Assembly: GCA_018729555.1 (NCBI GenBank)
Contig: JAHHQG010000026.1
Coordinates: 385,329 to 449,328, forward strand
Direction: 5' to 3'
Length of the DNA: 64,000 nt
Source of the DNA: Clostridiales bacterium
GTDB lineage: Bacteria; Bacillota; Sulfobacillia; RBS10-35
Part shown: positions 38,722-48,565 of the stretch, in pieces
Position numbering within the stretch: position 1 is the first letter of the stretch
How the letters are laid out: each line of letters begins with the position of its first letter
Position numbers and translations under genes: made by a program
Notes under the pieces: generated by a model
Seen by the model: the letters and a program-made list of their open reading frames with translations, nothing else
Databases searched by the model: none
Told to the model about the DNA's origin: nothing

Positions 38722-38985
38722 ATGCCGCCGTCCTTTGCCGAAGAAGGGGACGAAACCCGCGTCATCCGATCCCCCGACGGGCGGGAGATCCAGGTGCGGG
38801 CCCTTTTGCAGGAGATCTACGAGGCCTTGGCGGAGAAGGGCTACGATCCCATCCGCCAGCTGGCGTCGTACCTCACCACGGGTGAACCGGCATACATCAC
38901 GGCCCACAAGGGAGCCCGGGTGAAGGCGGCCCGCCTGGACCGGAACGCCGTCTTGGAGGAGCTCCTGCGTCACTACCTTACATGA
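38722..38985 (+). CDS. IreB family regulatory phosphoprotein (DUF965)
   Basis: VRALLQEIYEALAEKGYDPIRQLASYLTTGEPAYITAHKGAR. Confidence 0.92.
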   Translation: MPPSFAEEGDETRVIRSPDGREIQVRALLQEIYEALAEKGYDPIRQLASYLTTGEPAYITAHKGARVKAARLDRNAVLEELLRHYLT

Positions 38986-39043
38986 ACTCCCGCGCCCCGC
39001 GGCCATACTAGGTGGCGACACCCTGTGGAAATGGGGAGATGCC

Positions 39044-39592
39044 ATGAGAGCCACCGGAATCGTGCGCCGCATCGACGAGCTGGGGCGTATCGTGATTCCC
39101 ATTGAGATTCGCCGGGATATGAACATCCGGGACGGGGACCCCCTGGAGATCTACGTGGCCCCCAACGGCGAGGTCATCCTGAAAAAATACTCGGCCATCG
39201 CCGACATGAAAGACTTTGTCCAGGGGATGGCCCAATCCCTTTACGAAACCACTGGCCACCTGGCCCTCATCACCGACCGGGACCAGGTGGTGGCCGTGGC
39301 TGGCGGGAAAGAAAGCCTGGAAGGAAAGCCCGTGGGGGAGGTGGTCCTCCGGGCCATGGAGAACCGGGAAACCCTCTTTTTCACCCCTCGGGACCATCAC
39401 GAGGGGTCCCTCCTGGGGGAGCAGCCCACCTGCCCCTTCCAGAGCGAGGTCATCGTGCCCATCGTCATCGGGGGCGACCCTGTGGGGACGGTGATCCTGG
39501 CTTCGGACGACCCCGAGAAGGACGTATCCCAGCTGGAAGTAAAGCTGGCCCAGACGGCGGCAGGTTTCATGGCCCGCCATCTGGAGGAGTGA
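39044..39592 (+). CDS. spoVT: stage V sporulation protein T
   Basis: MRATGIVRRIDELGRIVIPIEIRRDMNIRDGDPLEIYV AbrB domain plus GAF-like domain. Confidence 0.95.
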   Translation: MRATGIVRRIDELGRIVIPIEIRRDMNIRDGDPLEIYVAPNGEVILKKYSAIADMKDFVQGMAQSLYETTGHLALITDRDQVVAVAGGKESLEGKPVGEVVLRAMENRETLFFTPRDHHEGSLLGEQPTCPFQSEVIVPIVIGGDPVGTVILASDDPEKDVSQLEVKLAQTAAGFMARHLEE

Positions 39593-40040
39593 GGCGTCTC
39601 AGCCATCCCTCCACCCCCCGACGCTTGAGATGGGCCAGGCGCCAGGCAGGAGGCGACGCGGGAATCCGGGTCGCCTCCTCCACTTGGTGGAGGAACGCCA
39701 TGAGGTGGCGGGGCCGCAGGGGATGGCCCAGGGGCGTGACGAAGAGGTGGGTGGCCCTCCTGGGCCGTTCCCTTTCCATGTAACGGGCGAGGGCCTCCGC
39801 CAGCTCCGGGGAAAACTCCGCCTCCGCCTCTTGCCACGGAGGGACCGGCAGGGGCCAGCGCAGGCGGCGGGCCTTCAGGTCCACGTGGTCGGGCAAAAGG
39901 GCGATGACCTGGGGGATGGGGGGTGCCCACTCCCAGAAGAGGTGGAAGAGGGCCCGGTCCCGGAGGGGGGACGGGCTCATCCAAAAGGAGCCCAGGGCCC
40001 GCTCCCGGGATTTAGGGGTAAACAGCCCTTCCTCGGCCAT
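39567..40040 (-). CDS. tyrosine-recombinase/integrase-like domain protein, catalytically degenerate
   Basis: LRDRALFHLFWEWAPPIPQVIALLPDHVDLKARRLRWP resembles the Xer core; catalytic residues not evident. Confidence 0.5.
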   Translation of the reverse strand: MAEEGLFTPKSRERALGSFWMSPSPLRDRALFHLFWEWAPPIPQVIALLPDHVDLKARRLRWPLPVPPWQEAEAEFSPELAEALARYMERERPRRATHLFVTPLGHPLRPRHLMAFLHQVEEATRIPASPPAWRLAHLKRRGVEGWLRRLTPPDGGP

Positions 40041-40125
40041 GTCCTTTCCTCCCGGCCTTTAGTCTTGGGGCGAAGGCAAGGGGCCATGCCCGAGAAAGAG
40101 TCCCGCCAATCCCGCGTAATGGCAT

Positions 40126-40863
40126 CTACTTGGGGATGGAAAGGACCCGGGGCGAAGGGGTCCTCTGGCCCTCCTTCGCCTTTTCCTGGATGAAGAGATG
40201 GCCCTGGCCGTCCCACAGGCCCAAAAGAACCTCCTTTTCGCTGCGGACCCCGTGCTCCTCCAGAACCCGCCGCAGATCCTCCGGGGTCCACCCGTGCTTT
40301 TGGAGGCTGGAGTGGACCACCTCCCCATCCATGATGACGGGCTCGGGGAGGGGTTCCTCCGGCGGGGCCAGCTCTAGGTCGCGGGTGAGGACCGGGCGGG
40401 CCATGGATTTGGGGATGACGCTAAGGCGCCCCGAAGGCTCCAGCACGGCATATTCCACATCCTCCACCCGGGAGATGTTCTGCAGCCTTAGGTGGGAGAG
40501 AAGCTCATCCAGGTTCATCCGCTGGCGGCGGAGCTCATCCATCTGGACGATGCCCTGGCGGATGACGACGCTGGGCACGCCTCCGAGAAACCTCCGGAGG
40601 GTCCGGGATTTCAGCATGGCCCAGCTCAAAAGGATCTGGACGGCGGCCAAGGTCGCCACCGGTACCAGACCTGCCAGGATCGGTATCTTTTCGTCCTCGA
40701 TGGTGATGACGGCGGCATCGGCCACCATGAGGAAGACGACCAGGTCCATGGGGGTGAGGGACGACACCTCCCGCTTCCCCATGAGCCGCACCAGGATCAA
40801 AAGGACGGCGAAGAAGAGAAGGGACCGTCCGAACATGATGAGGGAAAGCTTCCCTGTCGACAA
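40126..40863 (-). CDS. DUF421 family membrane protein (YetF/YcaP-like)
   Basis: LVRLMGKREVSSLTPMDLVVFLMVADAAV; TTG start after RBS GGGGAGGT. Confidence 0.85.
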   Translation of the reverse strand: MSTGKLSLIMFGRSLLFFAVLLILVRLMGKREVSSLTPMDLVVFLMVADAAVITIEDEKIPILAGLVPVATLAAVQILLSWAMLKSRTLRRFLGGVPSVVIRQGIVQMDELRRQRMNLDELLSHLRLQNISRVEDVEYAVLEPSGRLSVIPKSMARPVLTRDLELAPPEEPLPEPVIMDGEVVHSSLQKHGWTPEDLRRVLEEHGVRSEKEVLLGLWDGQGHLFIQEKAKEGQRTPSPRVLSIPK

Positions 40864-40975
40864 GGCGTGAACCTCCCCTTTCAGTCTGCGCCGTCGGCAC
40901 GGTTCTCTTCGGAATGGAAGGGATTGCCACTCCCCTCCCGAATCCCTATGGAAAGACATGGCAGGAGGCGATGAG

Positions 40976-41485
40976 ATGGCGAGGATGGCGCTGGCTCTGG
41001 CCATGGTCCTCTGGGTGGCTGTGGGAGGCTGCGGGGTGGGGGAGGCCCCCTTCGTCCTGGAGGTGGAGGTGCAGGAGGTGAACCGCTTCGATCCCCTCCC
41101 GGAAGGGCCCGGGATGGAACGGGGCGTCTTCTGGCGGCGGGCCAAGGGCTTTTTGGTGTGGCGAAGGGAACGGTTCCTCCAGCCCGCTGGGGAAGGGCGC
41201 TGGCCCCTTTACGGCGGCGGCTTACCCCGAACCCTTCCCGGCGCCAGCTTTCTCGAGCCGCCTCTGGCGGTGGAGGAAGCGGAAGGCGGGGCCCTTTGGG
41301 TGCGGGCGGGGGAGGTGGCCCTCCTCCTCTCCCCCGGGGAAGAGCGGCGCCTCCTCTTCACCGCCCGGGGCGCCTTCCTGGATGAGGACCCGGAAGGCTG
41401 GCAAGAGGCCCTCAGGGCGGCCCTCCAGGGGGAGGAGCCCTTGGCGGTGTGGACCCTTCGCCTTCGGGAGGGGGAGGCTCCGTGA
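40976..41485 (+). CDS. hypothetical lipoprotein
   Basis: LWVAVGGCGVG lipobox-like signal. Confidence 0.5.
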   Translation: MARMALALAMVLWVAVGGCGVGEAPFVLEVEVQEVNRFDPLPEGPGMERGVFWRRAKGFLVWRRERFLQPAGEGRWPLYGGGLPRTLPGASFLEPPLAVEEAEGGALWVRAGEVALLLSPGEERRLLFTARGAFLDEDPEGWQEALRAALQGEEPLAVWTLRLREGEAP

Positions 41486-43584
41486 GGAAGAGGGCCCTTT
41501 TCCTCCTCGCCCTTTGGCTTTGGCCGCTCCTTTCCCTTCCTGCCGCGGCCCAGGAACCGGAGCGGCCGCCCCTTTTGCTGGTGGCCTCGGTGACGGCCGG
41601 GGTGGATATGTGGGAAAAGGGGCGGGGAGGCCTTTGGCAGACCCTCCAGCGGGACGGCTACGCGGCGGGAAAGACCCTTTTCCGGTGGTGGCCGGAGCCC
41701 CGGGATGGCTCGATCCCTCTTTTGGCCAAGGACCTCGCCCGGGAAGTGGAAGCCATCCACCAAAGGACGGGCAGACCCGTGGATATCCTCGCCTACTCCA
41801 CCGGGGGCCTGGTGGCCCGGTGGTTCTTGGAGCACGATGCCCGGCCCGGCTGGGTGGGGCGGGTCATCTTCTTGGCGGTCCCTCAGGAAGGGAGCTTTGG
41901 CGCGGAGCGCCTCTTCGTCGCCGCCTGGGGGCAGAAGCTGGCAAGAGACGTGGCCGCCCAGATGCCAAGGGCCCTCGCCCGGGCTGCCGCCCTTTTGCCC
42001 GAGACCCCGGCAAATCGAAAGAAGCGGCTTTGGCGGGAAGCTAAAGAAGGCCTTGAGGAAGGGTGGGAAGGCCTCTTCCGCCGGGCGGCCCTCCACCTCT
42101 GGCTGGATGACATGGCCCTCTTTTTGGTGCGGGAAAAGCTGGGGCCGGCCAAGGGGAAAGGGGTCACCTACCGCCAATACCTGGAGGGCGATCCCCAGAT
42201 CCTGGAGCCCCTCTGGTCCCTTCCTGGAGGCGAAGGGGACGATCTCGCCCCGGGTTATGTCCTCTGGCTGGCCCTCCAGGCGGTGGAGCCGGCGGCGGCC
42301 ATCGCCCAGGGGCTGGCGGAAAGCAAGCCCCCCGCCCCCGACCTCATGACCCTTCTCACCGGGGCGGCGGAAGGGCTGGGGAACGGAAGCCTCTGGGGGG
42401 CTCTCTGGTCCAGCCTAAAGGCATGGTTAGGCCAGTGGGCCCAGGAGGCCCTGAAGCGGTTGGGAAGGCCTGTTCTCGGGATCGGCGCCCGCTGGGGAGC
42501 GGCGGAGGCCGCCCGGCGGTGGTGGTCCCTTTCGGCGGAGAGTCCCATCTTGCGGGAAGTCCTCCCCCAAGAGACGGCCCATCCCTTCGAGGAAGGAAAG
42601 GTCCTCGAGGGGAATCGCTTCCTGCGGCGGTGGAACCAAAAGGCCCTTCCCTTTCCGGAGGGGGTGTACGCCGTGACGGTGGCGGGGGAGACCTGGGACA
42701 TCATCCCCGGAACGCCCCCGGGCCCCCACGACGGGTTGGTGGCGGTGGCGGCGACCCGGCTTCCCAGGGAGAAGGAGCAGGCCTTTTACCGCCTGGAAGG
42801 GGCCCTTTCCGCCACCCATTTCCACCTCCCCTGGTCGCCCAAGTTAAGGGCGCTTCTCCGGGATCTCCTGAAGGTTCCCCTGCCTTCCGTGGCTGGCCGG
42901 CCCCAGCCGAAGGGCGGAGGGGTTCCTCCGCCCGCTGGCCTGCCCGTCCCCCTGCCGCAGGGGGATGAAGACCGGGGGGAGGATGACGGCCTTCCCCTCA
43001 TCCGGGTGGTCCTACGCACCAAGGAGACCACCCACTGGAAGGACGACGGGCCGGTCCACCGGGTGTGGATCTGGGATTTCGGCGACGGCACCCGGGAAGA
43101 GGCGGTGGGCGGGGCCTTTGCCGCCATGGAGGGGGTCCATCGGTATAGGGCCCCGGGTCATTACGTGGTGCAGGCGGAAGCGCGGGATACCGAGGACCGG
43201 CTGATCCGCCGGGTGACCTTCGAGGTGGAGGTGAGGGAGGCCGGGGAGGAGCACCGCTTTCCCGTGGTGTCGGCCCTCCGGCCGGAAGTGAACCTGGAGC
43301 TTTCGGGACCCCGGACATGGGTCATCCAGCAGCCGGCCACGTACCGCCTGAAGGCGGTGTTGGCGCCTCCGCCCTTCGGGGAGGTGACGGAGGTCCTGTA
43401 CGATCCCGGGGAGGCCTTCAAGGTGGTGTGGACCCGCCCGGGGCCGGGGTTTCCCGTCGTGGGGGCGGTGCGGGTGTGGGTCACCTACCGCTTTCCCGAA
43501 GGGACAGAGTACCGGGCCCGCCACACCTTTTTGGTGCGGCAGGAGGTGGAGGTCTTTGCGCCCGGGCTGGGGGGCGGCTTTTGA
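41482..43584 (+). CDS. secreted lipase-like alpha/beta hydrolase with C-terminal PKD-like domain
   Basis: Signal peptide; VDILAYSTGGLVARWFLEH nucleophile elbow; RVWIWDFGDGTRE..HRYRAPGHYVVQAEA PKD. Confidence 0.7.
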   Translation: MRKRALFLLALWLWPLLSLPAAAQEPERPPLLLVASVTAGVDMWEKGRGGLWQTLQRDGYAAGKTLFRWWPEPRDGSIPLLAKDLAREVEAIHQRTGRPVDILAYSTGGLVARWFLEHDARPGWVGRVIFLAVPQEGSFGAERLFVAAWGQKLARDVAAQMPRALARAAALLPETPANRKKRLWREAKEGLEEGWEGLFRRAALHLWLDDMALFLVREKLGPAKGKGVTYRQYLEGDPQILEPLWSLPGGEGDDLAPGYVLWLALQAVEPAAAIAQGLAESKPPAPDLMTLLTGAAEGLGNGSLWGALWSSLKAWLGQWAQEALKRLGRPVLGIGARWGAAEAARRWWSLSAESPILREVLPQETAHPFEEGKVLEGNRFLRRWNQKALPFPEGVYAVTVAGETWDIIPGTPPGPHDGLVAVAATRLPREKEQAFYRLEGALSATHFHLPWSPKLRALLRDLLKVPLPSVAGRPQPKGGGVPPPAGLPVPLPQGDEDRGEDDGLPLIRVVLRTKETTHWKDDGPVHRVWIWDFGDGTREEAVGGAFAAMEGVHRYRAPGHYVVQAEARDTEDRLIRRVTFEVEVREAGEEHRFPVVSALRPEVNLELSGPRTWVIQQPATYRLKAVLAPPPFGEVTEVLYDPGEAFKVVWTRPGPGFPVVGAVRVWVTYRFPEGTEYRARHTFLVRQEVEVFAPGLGGGF

Positions 43585-43610
43585 CAGGGTCTTCAGGCCA
43601 GTCTTATAAT
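43581..43610 (+). promoter_or_regulatory. perfect consensus sigma-A promoter hexamers
   Basis: TTGACA-N18-TATAAT, overlapping the stop codon of the upstream gene. Confidence 0.85.
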
Positions 43611-43636
43611 GGCCGCAAATGCGGGGTTAGAGGCCT

Positions 43637-43664
43637 ACCCGCGGGGTGGGCCTTTTTCCGTGAA
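43637..43664 (+). terminator. leader terminator / attenuator before mdh (approximate coordinates)
   Basis: AGGCCTACCC-GCG-GGGTGGGCCTTTTT. Confidence 0.6.
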
Positions 43665-43680
43665 GGAGGGGGAATGTCGG

Positions 43681-44622
43681 ATGGCGCTGGGCAGGCCGAA
43701 GATATCCATCCTGGGAGCAGGAGCCACGGGCACGGCCACGGCCCACTTTGCTGTGGAGCGAGAGCTGGGGGACCTGGTGATCTACGACATCGTGGAGGGG
43801 TTGCCTCAGGCCCGGGCGTTGGATCTATGGCAGGCAGGTCCCATCCGCCGGTTCGATCTCTCCATCAAAGGCACCAACGACCTGAAGGACACCAAGGATT
43901 CCGATATCCTCATCATCACCGCCGGGAAGCCCCGCCAGCCGGGGATGTCCAGGGCCGATCTCCTCTCCGTCAACAGCCAGATCGTGGGCGATCTGGCCCT
44001 CAAGGGTCTGGAGTACTCCCCCGATGCCTTCATCATCGTCCTCACCAATCCGGTGGACGGTCTCACCTGGGCGGTGAAGAAGAAGACGGGCCTTCCCCGG
44101 GAGCGGGTCATGGGCCAGGCGGGGGTTCTGGATTCCACCCGCTACCGCGCCTTTTTGGCGGAGGCCATCGGCGTCTCCATGCGGGATGTCCAGGCCATGG
44201 TCCTGGGGGGCCACGGGGATGCCATGGTGCCCCTGGTGGGTTACGCTAACGTCGCGGGGATCCCCATCCGGCAGCTGTTGCCGGAGGAGAAGATCCAGGC
44301 TATCGTGGAGCGGACCCGCAAGGGCGGAGGCGAGATCGTGAACCTTCTGAAGACGGGGAGCGCCTCGGAGGCGCCGGGAGCGGCCCTGGTGGAGATGGCG
44401 GAAGCCATCCTCCGGGACCAGAAGCGGGTGCTGCCCGTCACCGCCTACCTGGAAGGGGAGTACGGCTACCGGGATATCTGCCTGGGGGTGCCGGTGATCC
44501 TGGGCCGGGGCGGCGTGGAGCGGATCCTGGAGATCCCCCTGGACGAGGAAGACCGCAAGGCCCTTCAGGTCTCGGCGGAAGAGGTGCAGGGCCAGATCCG
44601 AGAGCTGGCGCAGCTGGCCTGA
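43681..44622 (+). CDS. mdh: malate dehydrogenase
   Basis: ISILGAGATGTATAHF; LTNPVDGLTW; GGHGDAMVPLV. Confidence 0.94.
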   Translation: MALGRPKISILGAGATGTATAHFAVERELGDLVIYDIVEGLPQARALDLWQAGPIRRFDLSIKGTNDLKDTKDSDILIITAGKPRQPGMSRADLLSVNSQIVGDLALKGLEYSPDAFIIVLTNPVDGLTWAVKKKTGLPRERVMGQAGVLDSTRYRAFLAEAIGVSMRDVQAMVLGGHGDAMVPLVGYANVAGIPIRQLLPEEKIQAIVERTRKGGGEIVNLLKTGSASEAPGAALVEMAEAILRDQKRVLPVTAYLEGEYGYRDICLGVPVILGRGGVERILEIPLDEEDRKALQVSAEEVQGQIRELAQLA

Positions 44623-44641
44623 GCCTTGGAGGAGGCGCAGC

Positions 44642-45940
44642 ATGGCACTCACCAAGGATGAAGCGGAAGATCTGAGGAGGCGGGCGCTGGAGTTTCACCG
44701 CCGCCTGCGGGGCAAGATCGAAGTGGTGGCCAAAGAGCCCCTGAAGCGGCCGGAGGATCTGAGCCTGGCCTACACTCCCGGGGTGGCGGAGCCCTGCCTG
44801 GAGATCCAGCGGGACCCCTCCCTGGCCTATGCCTATACGGCCAAGAGCAACCTGGTGGCCATCGTCACCGACGGCACCGCCGTCCTGGGCCTGGGGGACA
44901 TCGGGCCCACGGCAGCCCTCCCCGTCATGGAAGGCAAGGCCCTTCTCTTCAAGATGTTCGCCGGGGTGGATGCCGTCCCTATTTGCCTGAACACCAAAGA
45001 CGTGGACCGCATCGTGGAGACGGTGAAGATGCTGGAACCCTCCTTTGGGGGCGTCAACCTGGAGGACATCAGCGCGCCCCGCTGCTTCCTTGTGGAAAAC
45101 CGCCTCAAGCAGGAGCTGGATATCCCCGTCTTCCACGACGATCAGCACGGCACGGCCATCGTGGCTCTGGCGGCCCTCTTCAATGCCCTGCAGGTGGTGG
45201 GAAAGGACCTCAAGTCCATCCAGGTGGTCATCAGCGGGGCCGGGGCCGCCGGCATGGCCATCGCCCATCTCCTCCACTCCCTGGAGGTGGGGGATATCAT
45301 CATGGTGGACCGGGCCGGGGCCATCTATGAGGGCCGGGAAACGTCCATGAACCCCTTCAAAGCCCAGGTGGCTGCCTTCACCAACAAAGAGCGGCGCCAG
45401 GGAAGCCTCCACGAGGTGATCCGGGGCGCCGACGTCTTTATGGGGGTGTCGGGGCCGGGGGTCATGACGGGGGAAGACGTCCGCCGGATGGCCAAAAAGC
45501 CCATCATCATGGCCATGGCTAACCCCATCCCCGAGATCGACCCCGACGAGGCGCGGGCTGCAGGGGCGGCGGTGGTGGCCACCGGGCGGAGCGATTACCC
45601 CAACCAGATCAACAACGTCTTGGCCTTTCCCGGGGTCTTTCGGGGGGCCCTGGACGTCCACGCCCGGCAGATCACCCGGAGCATGGAGCTGGCGGCGGCA
45701 AGGGCCTTGGCGGACCTGGTTTCCCCGGAAGAGCTGGGGCCGGAGAAGGTCATCCCCAGCCCGTGGAACCGGGAAGTGGCCCCCCAAGTGGCGGCGGCCG
45801 TGGCCCGGGCCGCCATGGAGGAGGGCGTCAGCCGGGTTCAGGTGGATCCCTTGCAGGTGGCGGAGCGGACCCGCCGGCTGGTGAAGCGGGCCGCCCAGGT
45901 GTGGAATGGACTTCCAGGAAATGGGGTGGATGGCGCTTGA
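44642..45940 (+). CDS. NAD(P)-dependent malic enzyme
   Basis: SLAYTPGVAEPCLEI; FHDDQHGTAIV; ANPIPEIDPDEA. Confidence 0.94.
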   Translation: MALTKDEAEDLRRRALEFHRRLRGKIEVVAKEPLKRPEDLSLAYTPGVAEPCLEIQRDPSLAYAYTAKSNLVAIVTDGTAVLGLGDIGPTAALPVMEGKALLFKMFAGVDAVPICLNTKDVDRIVETVKMLEPSFGGVNLEDISAPRCFLVENRLKQELDIPVFHDDQHGTAIVALAALFNALQVVGKDLKSIQVVISGAGAAGMAIAHLLHSLEVGDIIMVDRAGAIYEGRETSMNPFKAQVAAFTNKERRQGSLHEVIRGADVFMGVSGPGVMTGEDVRRMAKKPIIMAMANPIPEIDPDEARAAGAAVVATGRSDYPNQINNVLAFPGVFRGALDVHARQITRSMELAAARALADLVSPEELGPEKVIPSPWNREVAPQVAAAVARAAMEEGVSRVQVDPLQVAERTRRLVKRAAQVWNGLPGNGVDGA

Positions 45941-47055
45941 AGCTTTACGAGCATATGGCCAAAGAGATCTTCCGGCAACATGGCCTGCCGGTGCCGCCGG
46001 GAAAGCTCTGCCGGACCCCGGAGGAGGCGTACGAGGCGGCCCGGGAGCTGGGGCCCGTGGCGGTGAAAGCCCAGGTGCTGGTGGGGGGGCGGGGAAAGGC
46101 CGGCGGCATCAAGCTGGCCCATACCCCGGAAGAGGCCCGGGAAGCGGCCCAGGCCATCCTGGGGATGGACCTCAAGGGCTACCGGGTGGAGGAAGTCTAC
46201 TGTGAAAGCCTTTTGGACATCCAGCGGGAGCTTTACCTGGGCATCACCGTCGATGCCAACAACAAGCGGCCGGTGGTCATCACCTCCGCGTCGGGCGGCG
46301 TGGACATCGAAGAGGTGCCCGAGAAAGCCATCGTTCGGCTGGATGTGCCCCTCCCCTGGGGCCTCTCGGCCTTCCACGGGCGGGTCTTGGCCCGGAAGAT
46401 CGGCCTTTCGGGGGAAGTGGCCAAGGCCTATGCCGATGTGGTCCTGCGTTTGTGGGAGATTTTCAAGCGCTACGATGCCGAACTGGCGGAGATCAACCCC
46501 CTGGCCATCACTCCCGATGGCATCCGGGTGAGCGATGCCCGCCTCAACATCGACGACGATGCCCTCTACCGCCATCCGGAGCTTCCCCGGGTGAGCGAGC
46601 AGACGGAGCTGGAAAAGAAGATCGCGGCCCTTGGGTTGAGCTTCGTCCAGCTGGACGGCGATATCGCCGTCATGGCCAACGGGGCCGGCATCACTATGGC
46701 GACCCTGGACGTCCTTCAACACTACGGGGGCCGTCCCATGAACTTCCTGGACGCCGGCGGCGGGTCGGCGGCGGGGCCCACGGCCCAGGCCCTCTCCCTC
46801 CTGGTGGACACCAACCCCAGAGCCATCCTGGTGAACATCTTCGGGGGCATCACCCGCTGCGATGAAGTGGCCAAGGCCATCATCCAGGTGAAAGAAGAAA
46901 AGGGCTTCCAGGTCCCCCTGGTGGTGCGCCTGGTGGGGACCAACGAAGAAGAAGGCCGCGCCCTTCTGAAGGCCGCCGGCATCGAAGCCTACCGGTCCAT
47001 GGACGAAGCGGCCCGCGCCGTGGTGGTCCTGGCCAGGGAAGGGAGTCAAGGCTGA
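45937..47055 (+). CDS. sucC: succinyl-CoA synthetase beta subunit (TTG start)
   Basis: KLYEHMAKEIFRQHGLPVPPG; AQVLVGGRGKAGGIK; NIFGGITRCDEVA. Confidence 0.95.
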   Translation: MKLYEHMAKEIFRQHGLPVPPGKLCRTPEEAYEAARELGPVAVKAQVLVGGRGKAGGIKLAHTPEEAREAAQAILGMDLKGYRVEEVYCESLLDIQRELYLGITVDANNKRPVVITSASGGVDIEEVPEKAIVRLDVPLPWGLSAFHGRVLARKIGLSGEVAKAYADVVLRLWEIFKRYDAELAEINPLAITPDGIRVSDARLNIDDDALYRHPELPRVSEQTELEKKIAALGLSFVQLDGDIAVMANGAGITMATLDVLQHYGGRPMNFLDAGGGSAAGPTAQALSLLVDTNPRAILVNIFGGITRCDEVAKAIIQVKEEKGFQVPLVVRLVGTNEEEGRALLKAAGIEAYRSMDEAARAVVVLAREGSQG

Positions 47056-47924
47056 TGGCGATCCTGGTGGACGAAAAGACGCGGGTTGTGGTGCAAGGGA
47101 TCACAGGGAACCAGGGGAGGTTCCATACCCGCCAGATGCTGGAGTTCGGCACCCGCATCGTGGCGGGGGTGAGCCCCGGGAAGGAAGGCCAGCAGGTGGA
47201 AGGGGTCCCCGTGTACGACACGGTGGAAGCGGCCGTGGAAAAGCACGGGGCCAATGCGGCCGTCCTCTTCGTCCCGGCGGCGGGCGTGAAGGACGCCGCT
47301 TATGAGGCCATCTTCGCCGGCCTTTCCCTGGTGGTCATCATCGCCGAGCATGTGCCCCTCCACGATGCCATGGACATCATCGCCCTGGCCCGCAGCCGGA
47401 ATGCCGTGGTCATCGGGCCTAACACCTACGGCATCTGCACCCCCGGCAAAGCCAAGCTGGGGATTCCCCCCAACCCCATCTTCAAGCCGGGCCCCGTGGG
47501 GGTGGTGGCCCGCAGCGGCACCCTCAGCTACGAGATCGTCAGCTCCTTGAGCGCCGCCGGCCTGGGCCAGTCCACGGTGGTGGGCATGGGCGGTGACCGG
47601 GTGGTGGGGGTGGATTTCGTCTCCCTCCTCAAGCGTTTCGAGCAGGACCCCGAAACGGAAGCGGTGGTCCTGGTGGGGGAGATCGGCGGGAGCGCCGAGG
47701 AAGAAGCGGCGGAATACATCAAGCAGATGACGAAACCGGTGGTGGCCTACCTGGCGGGGAAGAGCGCCCCGCCCGGCCGGCGCATGGGCCATGCGGGGGC
47801 CATCGTGGAGCGGGGCCGGGGGTCCTTTGAGAGCAAAGTGAAGGCCCTCACCGAAGGGGGCGCCCAGGTGGCATCCCTCCCCTGGGAAGTGGCTCCCTTG
47901 GTGGCCAAAGCTTTAGGGCGATAG
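47055..47924 (+). CDS. sucD: succinyl-CoA synthetase alpha subunit
   Basis: VQGITGNQGRFHTRQMLEFGT; GRRMGHAGAIVERGRG. Confidence 0.95.
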   Translation: MAILVDEKTRVVVQGITGNQGRFHTRQMLEFGTRIVAGVSPGKEGQQVEGVPVYDTVEAAVEKHGANAAVLFVPAAGVKDAAYEAIFAGLSLVVIIAEHVPLHDAMDIIALARSRNAVVIGPNTYGICTPGKAKLGIPPNPIFKPGPVGVVARSGTLSYEIVSSLSAAGLGQSTVVGMGGDRVVGVDFVSLLKRFEQDPETEAVVLVGEIGGSAEEEAAEYIKQMTKPVVAYLAGKSAPPGRRMGHAGAIVERGRGSFESKVKALTEGGAQVASLPWEVAPLVAKALGR

Positions 47925-47926
47925 AT

Positions 47927-48565
47927 GTGCTGGCCCTGGAGGGGGTGAGCCGGTACCGGGGGGAACGGCTCCTTTTGCGCCGCATCCACTTCCGCCTCTC
48001 TCCCGGCCGCCTCACCCTCCTCCAGGGGCCCAACGGAGCGGGCAAGACCACCCTCTGGCGGATCCTCGGGGGGCTTCTCCTCCCCGATGAAGGCCGGGTC
48101 CTCTGGGAGGGAAAGCCCCTTCGCCGGGAGGACTGGCCCCGGGTGTACCGGGAGGTGGGCCTGAGCGGCAGCGAGCCCTTTCTCCACGAAGATCTTACAG
48201 GCTACGAGAACCTCGCCTTTTGGGCCACAGCCTTTGGCCTTCCGCCCTCCAAGGCGCGGGCGTGGCTGGAGCGCATGGGCCTGGAGCGGGCGGGGGATCT
48301 CCCCCTCCATCGCTATTCCCTGGGGCAAAGAAAGCGCCTCTCCCTGGCCCGGGCCTTTCTCCCCGGGCCTTCCCTCGTGCTCCTGGACGAACCCTTTTCC
48401 TCCCTGGACCGGGACGGCCAAAAGCTCCTGGCGGACCTTTTGCGGGAGCACCGGACCCGGGGAGGGGGAGCCCTGATCATCCAGCATGAGGTGCCGGGGT
48501 ACCTTCCCGTGGATGAGCAGTACTGGCTGGAGGGAGGAACCCTCCGCCCGGTGGGAAGCCCATGA
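47927..48565 (+). CDS. ccmA: ABC transporter ATP-binding protein, CcmA-like
   Basis: LQGPNGAGKTTLWRILGGLL; YSLGQRKRLSLARAFL; followed by ccmB and ccmC. Confidence 0.85.
   Translation: MLALEGVSRYRGERLLLRRIHFRLSPGRLTLLQGPNGAGKTTLWRILGGLLLPDEGRVLWEGKPLRREDWPRVYREVGLSGSEPFLHEDLTGYENLAFWATAFGLPPSKARAWLERMGLERAGDLPLHRYSLGQRKRLSLARAFLPGPSLVLLDEPFSSLDRDGQKLLADLLREHRTRGGGALIIQHEVPGYLPVDEQYWLEGGTLRPVGSP

Noticed and set aside
45838-47049. 403-aa minus-strand ORF
   Set aside because: Antisense to sucC.
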